Positions 44,007-51,177 of a DNA stretch of 64,000 bases are shown one piece after another (positions within the stretch are counted from its first letter, which is position 1; each line of letters begins with the position of its first letter). The notes beneath the pieces were generated by a model. The model ran no database searches, was not told where the DNA came from, and saw nothing but the letters and a program-made list of their open reading frames with translations. The position numbers were made by a program, and so were the translations under genes. The DNA is taken from contig JAJCKG010000001.1 of assembly GCA_020558355.1 (NCBI GenBank), positions 62,001-126,000 on the forward strand, read 5' to 3'. The stretch is from a bacterium 210820-DFI.6.37. Its GTDB lineage: Bacteria; Bacillota; Clostridia; Peptostreptococcales; Anaerovoracaceae.

Positions 44007-44435
44007 TCAGAGTAGTTTCCCGTTGCTCTTGAACTGGTGCCCTCTGGAACAGCGGTAACAACTCGCCCCGCTGTCCCAGAATATCACCTGCCGTTCTCCA
44101 GGCACATTCCTTTGCTTATCAAAGGGGCAACACGGAAACTGAGAAGGTTTTATTCCACGAGGACCATAGCCGGTCTCAACAGTTCTTCGATTTGCATTAG
44201 CTGTTGCCGACGCGGAAGAACGACGAGGCGGAAGAGCTCTCGTAATGGAAGAATTGCTTGTCCTGGTTTGGGGCTGGCTGACTGTTGGTGAGGGTATGCC
44301 CACGTTGACCCGAGGTGGGAGCGGAGGAGGAGAGTTAGCAGTTTTTTCTTTGCGCCCCTTTTTCGTTGCGCAAGCGATAATGACTCCGCAAGCAGCCAAA
44401 CCCAAGCCGACAAGGATACATACTGCCACCATCAT
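44007..44435 (-). CDS. Membrane-anchored proline-rich protein with C-terminal zinc motif
   Basis: The 142-residue protein has one N-terminal transmembrane segment (residues 1-24), a disordered linker with PPPLPPR and RALPPRR, and a small C-terminal domain with CCPFDK and CYRCSRGHQF, probably zinc-binding. It sits between the Ub-like gene and the E1 gene. It could act as a membrane adaptor; the LPPR motifs recur in other proteins of the operon. Confidence 0.6.
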   Translation of the reverse strand: MMVAVCILVGLGLAACGVIIACATKKGRKEKTANSPPPLPPRVNVGIPSPTVSQPQTRTSNSSITRALPPRRSSASATANANRRTVETGYGPRGIKPSQFPCCPFDKQRNVPGERQVIFWDSGASCYRCSRGHQFKSNGKLL

Positions 44436-44450
44436 GTCAGCCCCTTTCGT

Positions 44451-45014
44451 TTACGCTACGCCGGCATTATCACTGATGGCCAGCACATCACCCTCCTGCA
44501 GGTCAAGACCTTCAACTGTTTCATTGGTGTCGCTGGTAGATGCACCGGTGCGTTTGTTCTCAAAGAGAATCTTGCTGTCGTGCGGGTTGACACCGATATC
44601 AACAGCATATTCCTGTAACACCTGCCCAAGGGTGTTAGTGCCGTACACGGCAGCCTGAGGATAGGTCGTACCGGTTACCTTGTTGAGAAGGTCAATCTCA
44701 AAGGTCTCCTCATCGGCAGCCACGCCAGCATTGTCACTGATAGCGAGCACGTCGCCTTCCTGGAGACCAAGGCCTTCAACGGTTTCGTTGGTATCACTGG
44801 TAGATGCGCCTGTACGCTTGTTCTCGAAGAGGATCTTGCTGTCGTTGGGATTCACGCCAATGTCAACAGCATACTCCTGGAGAACCTGTCCGAGGGTGTT
44901 AGTGCCATACACAGCGGCCTGGGGATAAGTTGTACCGGTCACCTTGTTGAGCAGATCGATCTCAAAGGTGCCTTCGGTGGCGGCGAGAGCGCCGTCAATA
45001 GGATAGTTCGTCAT
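44451..45014 (-). CDS. Tandem ubiquitin-like protein (two near-identical beta-grasp repeats)
   Basis: The 187-residue protein consists of a 15-residue leader and two 84-residue repeats (16-99 and 104-187) joined by ADEE. They differ at only two residues (Asn/His in NP-N/H-DS; Gly/Asp in EGL-G/D-LQ). Each has a beta-grasp pattern: TFEIDLLNKVTGTTY, a helix NTLGQVLQEYAV, SKILFENKRT and LQEGDVLAIS. Both repeats end NAGVA rather than GG. With E1, E2 and JAMM genes beside it, it is the conjugated or processed modifier. Confidence 0.82.
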   Translation of the reverse strand: MTNYPIDGALAATEGTFEIDLLNKVTGTTYPQAAVYGTNTLGQVLQEYAVDIGVNPNDSKILFENKRTGASTSDTNETVEGLGLQEGDVLAISDNAGVAADEETFEIDLLNKVTGTTYPQAAVYGTNTLGQVLQEYAVDIGVNPHDSKILFENKRTGASTSDTNETVEGLDLQEGDVLAISDNAGVA

Positions 45015-45072
45015 GATGTTTGTCTCCCTTCATTATTGAAATTGTTTATTGTGAGTGGTATATACTGGTCAA

Positions 45073-45825
45073 CTATGCGATGTCTTCAGCGTTGTTGGAG
45101 GCTACGCTCATATCAGCAGAAACCATTCGCAAAAATGCTGCAAAAGATTCCTGTCCATCTACGGGATCAGTATCCGTGCCCTTTACGGCTCCATTGACCC
45201 CAATGTCATCTTTGCTCCTCTCCTCATTAACCTCTTCGCCATCTTCGCTTTCCTCATCAGTTTCGTCTTCTTCAAGACCGTCAAGGAGACTGCGCAGGCC
45301 ACTGGGCAGATCCGGATCACCACGAAGCCCCTCAAGCAGTTCACGCAACTCACTGGGCAGACTAGGTTCACGCACATCAAGTTCTTCTTCCGTGTAAAGA
45401 GCCTTCATGAAGACCTCGTACTCGTTGTCCAAGATATGCATGGTACGAACGAAAATCTCAAAAGCCATCTCTCCGATGCACTCGTCAGAACTGTGAACAG
45501 GGAAATCATATTCCACATTGATGTCGCCATCGCTGTCAAGGTAGAACTTCATAAAGCGAATCTTCCGATTCAGGACATTGCATGCTTCCATTACGCGAGT
45601 CCACTTTTCTTTCGGAATTTTGGTAATCAGGCCAAAGATGCGGGCGGCAACATCATTGTCATTATCACGCATAATGAACTTCATCATGACATTGGGTCCG
45701 CCATCCACAGAAAACCCTGCGACCAACTCTTCCTGTCCCTGCATGTTAAACACGCGGAATTTTGCCTCATGTTTCTCGAACGCTTCGGCGATGAGATTGA
45801 TTGCCTTAAATTCATACTTGCTCAT
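45073..45825 (-). CDS. YbjN-domain protein, first conserved gene of the ubiquitin-like operon
   Basis: From ATG 45825 (AAAGGAAG upstream) the protein has 250 residues. Residues 1-145 form a YbjN / secretion-chaperone-like domain (FKAINLIAEAFEKHEAKF, WTRVMEACNVLNRKIRFMKF). A repeated LRELLEGL / LRSLLDGL helix and a very acidic tail follow. It may chaperone a client of the conjugation system or the Ub-like protein itself, whose gene lies 58 bases downstream. Confidence 0.75.
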   Translation of the reverse strand: MSKYEFKAINLIAEAFEKHEAKFRVFNMQGQEELVAGFSVDGGPNVMMKFIMRDNDNDVAARIFGLITKIPKEKWTRVMEACNVLNRKIRFMKFYLDSDGDINVEYDFPVHSSDECIGEMAFEIFVRTMHILDNEYEVFMKALYTEEELDVREPSLPSELRELLEGLRGDPDLPSGLRSLLDGLEEDETDEESEDGEEVNEERSKDDIGVNGAVKGTDTDPVDGQESFAAFLRMVSADMSVASNNAEDIA

Positions 45826-45967
45826 TGTGATACTTCCTTTCCATGTTTTGTTTTGCTGCAAACCACCGACATTTGCTCACGTCTGCGGCTTACACACTCT
45901 TTATACCATCCGAGCTCACACGCTGTAACGGGAATAACAGCATACTATTCTGGGGAAAAAGCGGGCT

Positions 45968-46099
45968 TTATCTTGGGTAGTAATTTGGCTTCCCGCGACC
46001 AGCAAATCTGCTGGTTTCGGCCAGATGCCAACTGGCTCTCATCAGGCGGGTAAAGCATCCTAGAATCCAACCAACGGGATACCTTTCATAGTTTTTCAT
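45968..46099 (-). CDS. Possible 43-residue leader protein
   Basis: An ATG at 46099 is preceded by GAAAGGAGGACAGT, an excellent ribosome site. The frame encodes a basic, aromatic-rich peptide beginning MKNYERYPVGWILGCFTRLM and ending GKPNYYPR before TAA. It lies inside the leader transcript of the ubiquitin-like operon. No family is recognised. Confidence 0.45.
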   Translation of the reverse strand: MKNYERYPVGWILGCFTRLMRASWHLAETSRFAGRGKPNYYPR

Positions 46100-46148
46100 A
46101 CTGTCCTCCTTTCAGAACCAAGACGAAAGCGCTGAACTGCCACAGAGT

Positions 46149-46286
46149 TTACTCATCCTCCGTTTTTCCCTTCAATATTCGTTCAGCAACATCGACTATG
46201 ACATCTCGCTTGCAGTACATATTGGGTTCGCGACATCCAGTATGACTACAGAAGCTGTATAGCGTATTACGTGGGGTTTCCCACAA
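46149..46286 (-). CDS. Possible small cysteine-rich peptide in the operon leader
   Basis: A frame that can start at TTG 46286 (45 residues) or ATG 46220 (23 residues) contains FCSHTGCREPNMYCKR, a zinc-knuckle-like cluster, and ends ILKGKTEDE. There is no strong ribosome site. It lies 50 bases before the next small frame and within the promoter-proximal leader. It may be real or a relic. Confidence 0.28.
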   Translation of the reverse strand: MWETPRNTLYSFCSHTGCREPNMYCKRDVIVDVAERILKGKTEDE

Positions 46287-46503
46287 TTCCCGCCAGTTTC
46301 ATCAATCACATAATGCGTATTTCACCATTTAGCGGGAACGCCAACCATACTGTTATACCTACAATATTTCTCCGTAGTTCAAGGCAAGAGACTGTGACCC
46401 TGTATTCGCACCTATGCCACATTCAATGCGAGCAGATTCTCCCAGCAGGTCGCAACTTTTGAAGGAGCATTAACATCACTTTCGTTTGATTGATGTTGAT
46501 TAA

Positions 46504-46585
46504 ATTATACTTTCAAAACAGATTCACTCCTAAGGAATTGATAAGATCATTTACGGGGGAAAACCGGATTGTTAGGGGGAAAACC
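46504..46585 (-). promoter_or_regulatory. Promoter of the ubiquitin-like operon with direct repeats
   Basis: Read on the minus strand: two perfect GGTTTTCCCCC repeats (46575-46585 and 46555-46565, 20 bases apart), then CCTTAGGA (TTAGGA at 46528-46533), 18 bases, and TATAAT (46504-46509). The C-tract, TTAG and -10 spacings match those of the Lon and M50 promoters. The 11-base repeats are probable activator sites on one face of the helix. Confidence 0.65.
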
Positions 46586-46623
46586 ACACACGATACTCCT
46601 CGGTAATATGCAAAACAATAATC

Positions 46624-46660
46624 GCCCAGAGCGAACCTCAATGAAGAGGTCGCTCCGGGC
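46624..46660. terminator. Imperfect hairpin, possible terminator
   Basis: GCCCAGAGCGAACCTC pairs with GAGGTCGCTCCGGGC around a loop of six bases, with two mismatches or bulges. T-rich sequence follows on the + strand. It lies upstream of the ubiquitin-like promoter and may insulate it from transcription arriving from the right. Confidence 0.5.
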
Positions 46661-46900
46661 TTCTTGCTGTTGTCATATATATTGATTTTGCCTGTTGCTG
46701 TTGTCAGAGGGTGTTGTCACATGGTCTTTAGTTGTTGCCGTTTTATCCGTAGGTGTTGTCATTTTCTCGACCGCTGTTGTCACTACTGTTGCCGCTGTTG
46801 TCGTAGAACTGCTGTTATCAAGGCATAAAAAAAGAACCGCCAGAGACTCCCTAATCTCTGAAATCCCTTGATTTCAAGCCATCCTGCCGTTCTGACAACG
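46661..46900. repeat. TGACAAC-repeat stretch and hairpin, no gene
   Basis: On the minus strand TGACAAC and close variants recur about six times within 150 bases, giving a threonine-rich chance frame. Further right, GACTCCCTAATCTCT-like complementary segments and a T-run make another terminator-like hairpin. I see no supported gene between the ubiquitin-like promoter and the recombinase relic. Confidence 0.35.
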
Positions 46901-46926
46901 GCATTTCTTTGTATCAATTCTTGGGT

Positions 46927-47076
46927 TTACATTTCAGAGTATTCTCCTGCGATAATCATGTCCTGATAATCGGCATATTTATGCAATTTATCTTTTTGTG
47001 CATCTAAGCTGTAACCATCTACCTGCATGGAAGTGGATACACGGGTGTAGATGTAGCATTTTCTTTGTCTTGACAT
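46927..47076 (-). pseudogene. Serine recombinase, severed N-terminal fragment
   Basis: From ATG 47076 (GAGGATG upstream) a 49-residue frame begins MSRQRKCYIYTRVSTSMQVD and continues GYSLDAQKDKL, the unmistakable start of a resolvase/invertase-type serine recombinase with catalytic serine in RVSTS. It stops after GEYSEM, so more than 90 percent of the enzyme is gone. It marks the right edge of the defence island and suggests that a recombinase-borne element once ended here. Confidence 0.8.
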
Positions 47077-47104
47077 ATAATCACATCCTCTTCCATAAAA
47101 TTAA

Positions 47105-47953
47105 TTATTCACTAGCTTCCAATCGCAATCTTTCTGCCGAATCCAAAATATCCAATTGATATTTTGCAATCTCTTTTAAGGCAGCAAATCTTTCAATCTT
47201 ACTTTTTCCTTCTCGTATCATTTGTGCATTGTGAGTCTCTAGATTTGATAATACTGTTAACTCGTTAATGGTTGCAAAATCCCTTACATTATACTTCTTT
47301 GCCAATTCTGGGTTCGCATCCCGCCATGCTTTAGCAGTAAAACCAAATAATACAACATTCAGAACATCTGCTTCTTCTGCATATGCAAGCCACTCAAGGC
47401 TTGTTACATAATCCCCTTGGGGAATTATATAATTCTTTACTGCATCTGTTTGTATAAGATAATTATTTTTTGCAAGAAAACGTTTCGCATCCCACTCTAT
47501 TTTCTTTTGATTATTCTCTTCCTCTTTGAGTCTCTGAAACTCTTTAATTAAATATAACTTAAATACAGGACTTATTGCTGACGCAAACTCAAAAGCAATA
47601 TCCTTATGGGCATATGTTCCACCATATCTGCCCTTCTTTACAAAAAGTCCAATAGCATCCGTCTGCTCAACCCACTCAGACACACTTGGCGTGAAAGTCA
47701 ACAAACCTGCCTGTTTTTTAAAGTGTTCAGATTCGAACACTTTAAAATCCGGATTATATATTTCTTCCCATGTAGACAGAAATTCAAGTGTTGTTCTGTT
47801 CCTCAACCAATTACGCACTACGTCTGCCGCTCTTGAGTTTTCAGACTTTGCTGATGCCATATCAGTAATACAAATATAATCATCTATATCCGCTTCTGAA
47901 ATTGTTATTGGTATATTCTGCACTGTAATTATTTTATGCTTTGTTCTATCCAC
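47105..47953 (-). CDS. KilA-N domain protein
   Basis: The 282-residue protein starts with GTG at 47953. Residues 25-130 match the KilA-N DNA-binding domain of phages and mobile elements: YICITDMASAK, VVRNWLRNRTTLEFLSTWEE, GRYGGTYAHKDIAFEFASAI. The C-terminal half is helical. A decayed IS element lies only about ten bases before the start codon and has removed its normal upstream sequence, so its expression is doubtful. Confidence 0.85.
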   Translation of the reverse strand: MDRTKHKIITVQNIPITISEADIDDYICITDMASAKSENSRAADVVRNWLRNRTTLEFLSTWEEIYNPDFKVFESEHFKKQAGLLTFTPSVSEWVEQTDAIGLFVKKGRYGGTYAHKDIAFEFASAISPVFKLYLIKEFQRLKEEENNQKKIEWDAKRFLAKNNYLIQTDAVKNYIIPQGDYVTSLEWLAYAEEADVLNVVLFGFTAKAWRDANPELAKKYNVRDFATINELTVLSNLETHNAQMIREGKSKIERFAALKEIAKYQLDILDSAERLRLEASE

Positions 47954-47963
47954 AAAAACCTGT

Positions 47964-49435
47964 TATGAAGTGACCTCTTGTCAAGTGTAAATTTCAAGAA
48001 ATCACCACATTTTCCTTTCTTTAAATTTTAACACTGGGTACAGAGGCAGAGCCTCAGATCTAACAGTCCCCGGCCTTGGCCACTCTGTTATACATGGATG
48101 GTTACCTACAGGTCAATGGTCCGCCGTGAATCTTGCCGTCTCCTAGCGTGAATCAAAATATATAAATATAATGTCAACAGAGGTTGCTCGCAAATAATTC
48201 GGACCTAGAAGTGCTCTAAGACCCTTCCTCTGTATCCAGTGCTAATTAGTTTTCTTCTGCTTGATTACCCATAAGAATATTCAGATGGTTCTGTCAATAA
48301 CTTGTCGCCAGCGACGATGCAAAGCATCCTTGACTGAACAGATGAATATTCTACTAACTTATTTGTTCTGGCATCATCCCCCAGATAAAACAAGCTAACT
48401 CACGTGCTATCGCAGTAGTTGCAACATTCCTATTTACACCTTTATTAAGTGTCATTTTGTAAAAACGTCTGCGTAGCCTTTCGCAATGCCACTGATTTAT
48501 GCCCTATATTTCCTCTTGTATAACTTTGTGCTGCTTCGACTAATAGTCTTCGTAAGTGACTATTTCCAGCCTTTGTTATGCTGTAACGATTAACCCTCGC
48601 ATCACTGGAATCTTCACTTGGTACAAGACCCAAAAATGAAGCAAATTTTGGTGCTTTTTCAAATCTTTCGAAATCACCAACTTCGACTATCAGTGAAAGC
48701 GCTGTATGCGTCTTAATTCCAAGAAGACAGCTCATATGCTTTACTTTTTCTTCATATCTTTCCGCTAATGCAAGTTCTTCAATTCTTTCATCAAACCTGT
48801 TGATTTTTTCTGTCAGGTATTCATAAGTTAAAAGGTACTCATCTAATGTTTTCCCTGTCTTAATACAAACGCAAGAATCTGCTGTTTTAACTTTTTGAGA
48901 TACAGCTTTTGATCATCACGCATTCGGATATATTCCTTTACATCATTATCATCATTATCAGGAACATATACTTCGCTATAAGTGTGAAATGCTAGACATC
49001 TGGCTATGTTTGCGGCATCTCTTTTATCTGTTTTAACGTGATGTGTATTCGTTACAGCCATTGTACTTGGAGCCAATATCTTACAATCTACAGCATGGTC
49101 TCTAAGCTGATGATATAAGGAATATCCAAGGCAGCCTGCCTCATATCCGCAAACAAATGTAACTTTCACCTTCATATCTAGAACGAACCTGCTCCATGTA
49201 TTTAAGAACAAGCTTGTAATCCGATGGAATTGTTTGCTTATACTCAACCTTATCTGTTTTGTAGCTGTAACAACAAAATGTGTACTGTTCCTTATGGACA
49301 TCCATCCCAACATAAACTATACTATTCATATGTGACCTCCTATTGTATGCGGTAATCCCTGTTATCTAATATTATTGGTTCAAATAATATCTTACAGGTA
49401 AATCCACGAATCTACAATTGTGAGGTCACTTCATA
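47964..49435 (-). mobile_element. IS110-family element (IS1111-like), decayed
   Basis: A 14-base perfect inverted repeat, TATGAAGTGACCTC, is found at 47964-47977 and inverted at 49422-49435, enclosing about 1.47 kb with a broken IS110 transposase on the minus strand. Subterminal inverted repeats and this length fit the IS1111 subgroup. No target duplication was recognised, which is normal for the family. The 90 bases before the transposase start would hold the bridge-RNA region of an intact element. Confidence 0.7.
48354..49329 (-). pseudogene. IS110-family transposase, frameshifted and deleted
   Basis: The N-terminus (MNSIVYVGMDVHKEQYTFCC, first catalytic Asp of the DEDD RuvC-like domain) is in one frame from 49329. 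GYEAGCLGYSLYHQL and VKTDKRDAANIARCLA are in a second. After an apparent internal deletion near 48840, LGIKTHTALSLIVEVGDFE and ITKAGNSHLRRLLVEAAQS (transposase 20 domain) follow, and the last 30 residues (ATTAIARELACFIWGMM) are in yet another frame. At least three lesions make it inactive. Confidence 0.85.
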
Positions 49436-49476
49436 TTGTCTCCTCCTAATTATGCGGCAGTCTGTTGCACAATTTA

Positions 49477-49689
49477 CTATTCTTCAGAATTATCTTGTGT
49501 CTTTTTATCCGCCAGCCGCTCTATCCGAACCTTATACTCCATCAACCGCAACAGATATGGTGGAACTCTCCGGTTACCTAATTCCCAATCTGTTTCTGTC
49601 ATATACGGAATCTCAAAGTATTCGCAGAATTCCTTTCTGTTCATACCTGTACTTTCTCTTAATTTCTTTAATTCTTCTCTTGCTTCCAT
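49477..49689 (-). CDS. Small HTH protein
   Basis: A 70-residue XRE-like helix-turn-helix protein: LKKLRESTGMNRKEFCEYFE is the DNA-binding part. It has a purine-rich site before its ATG. Before the IS insertion its stop lay about 40 bases from the KilA-N gene, so the two were probably one operon of a mobile element. The ribosome site AGGAGGA left at 49441-49447 now faces the IS. Confidence 0.7.
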   Translation of the reverse strand: MEAREELKKLRESTGMNRKEFCEYFEIPYMTETDWELGNRRVPPYLLRLMEYKVRIERLADKKTQDNSEE

Positions 49690-50006
49690 AATTCCACCTC
49701 TTTATGCATTGCATAAACCCATTATATTCTTATCAACATTAAAGGTCAACAAAAAATTAAGCTCCAGTAACTGTTTTTACCGAAGCTCGCTAATTTGTTT
49801 TCATTCTCATAAATTATGACCTTTACATTATTTATCACAACCGTATATATCACGGCAAATACTGATTTAATTCTCTTGAACGCTCTTTCTATGTATCACA
49901 TCCCACTCTCGCAGGATGCCGATGTTTCTTATGCTGCCTTTAAATACTGCTTCATAAACCGTCTTGCATAAGCTTCGCACCGTAATCGTTTTCCTTTTGC
50001 ATCAAA
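49690..50006. other. AT-rich intergenic stretch, no gene seen
   Basis: About 320 bases with no supported frame, RNA gene or repeat on either strand. Confidence 0.4.
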
Positions 50007-50123
50007 TTACCAAGTCTCCGGATCAAACTGAATCTCTACAGCTATGTCTCGCATAACCTGTACTCCATACTTCTCCATCATCTCAGCCAGGAATGTGCAG
50101 CAGCGTTCAAATTCCTTATTCAA
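50007..50123 (-). CDS. Possible 38-residue protein of a mobile element
   Basis: A frame starting with TTG at 50123 is preceded by GGAGGAAAGGAGGAAAGCT, a doubled ribosome site. It encodes a charged peptide including NKEFERCCTFLAEMMEKYG and ending QFDPETW. It lies just downstream of the MobC relic in the mobilisation remnant. No family is recognised. Confidence 0.4.
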   Translation of the reverse strand: MNKEFERCCTFLAEMMEKYGVQVMRDIAVEIQFDPETW

Positions 50124-50266
50124 AGCTTTCCTCCTTTCCTCCACATACTGCAATACCACCAACTGCATCAAATGCATCCGCATCAGGTGGTATGTTATTC
50201 CTATCCCTAATATACATCTTCACGGATAAAATAACAAGGTTTCAAAAGAGAAAAAACTTCCGACTG

Positions 50267-50410
50267 TTAATTATCGAATTTTTCTTTATTTATAGTTTCA
50301 TAAACCTTATTTACTTCTACATTCAGCTTTCTCATATAAGCTACCAATCGGTCTTTATCATCCTCTGAATAGAAGCCTGAATTGTGATTATGTACAATCT
50401 GATTAATATT
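50267..50410 (-). pseudogene. mobC: MobC-like relaxosome protein, C-terminal relic
   Basis: The frame reads NINQIVHNHNSGFYSEDDK then DRLVAYMRKLNVEVNKV, which matches the C-terminal part of MobC plasmid/ICE mobilisation proteins. An in-frame TAA lies just upstream, and the N-terminal half is absent; the fragment abuts hairpin-rich DNA that may be the former oriT. It is non-functional. Confidence 0.6.
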
Positions 50411-50448
50411 GGTTGCTTAAAAAGTTCTTCGGGTGGCTTTTGCTAGAT

Positions 50449-50503
50449 ATGCATTTTGGATATCCATACCAAAATGCATCCAGTTAGGGGCGAAATCCCC
50501 TAA
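50449..50503. other. Two hairpins, possible oriT remnant
   Basis: ATGCATTTTGG / CCAAAATGCAT (50449-50459 and 50469-50479, 11-pair stem) is followed by TTAGGGG / CCCCTAA (50484-50490 and 50497-50503). They lie upstream of a MobC relic, where a transfer origin is normally found. Beyond, TTTTGACTCAC is directly repeated near 50533-50556. Confidence 0.35.
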
Positions 50504-50651
50504 AACCCCTGATATTTATATAGGTGCGTCACATTTTGACTCACTTTTTGACTCACCTCCTGCTTATTCCAAATCCTTGTATAGTGAAATAGTCTAAATA
50601 CCTAACAGCTACAATTATAGACAAATTCTGTGAATTAGGAATGTTTAGCGA

Positions 50652-51176
50652 TTACTCTGTTTCTTCATACTCTATGTCCTCTCCAAATATTTCACGCATA
50701 ACATTCTTCCAAGCTACATTATACGCAATCAGAATGTCACTATAGAATTTTTACTTCATTTCTCCATCTAGTATATTCTTCTTTAATTCAATCGCCTCTT
50801 CGTCAGTCCTTGCCATAAGTGGAATATACAAATAATTCGTCTTTGACAGCTCCATTACAATTGGAACTACAAAATCATCATCCACATAATGCCATAATAA
50901 TGAAACAAAATTACAAAAGAATCAAGATGAATCAAGTGTAATTGTGCAGCCGCTATAAATTGCTCACCGTTTATATCTCCCAATGAGAATCCTATTCGTT
51001 CATCATCTGATATTTCCACCTTCTCGCAGTCTGAACAGAAGTCAATAATTCTCTCCCATATTTCAACATGTGAATGGTCGTTCTGAATCAAAGTCAGCTG
51101 ATTATCTACATTTACCAATTTACCTGATGATACAAGACTGATTTCCTTCGCCTTGCTATAACGTTCAGCAAAGAAG
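50652..51176 (-). pseudogene. C-terminal relic of the PD-(D/E)XK/TPR gene
   Basis: In a frame one base off the end of the large gene, LPTSYIDFFAERYSKAKEIS continues to HLIHLDSFV; a second shift near 50890 leads to VDDDFVVPIVMELSKTNYL and GEMK, an in-frame TAA, then KFYSDILIAYNVAWKNVMRE to the stop at 50652. Order and frame changes suggest the decayed end of the upstream gene, although a separate small gene cannot be excluded. Confidence 0.5.
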
Positions 51177-51177
51177 T

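Noticed and set aside
45055..46053. 332-residue open frame on the + strand
   Set aside because: It lies opposite the YbjN gene, has no ribosome site and no recognisable domain; the minus-strand genes explain the sequence.
46661..46820. Possible CRISPR array
   Set aside because: Repeats are only 7-8 bases and irregularly spaced, and no cas genes are present anywhere in the window.
46672..46840. Threonine-rich minus-strand frame
   Set aside because: Produced by TGACAAC repeats, with no start codon or ribosome site; treated as non-coding repeat DNA.
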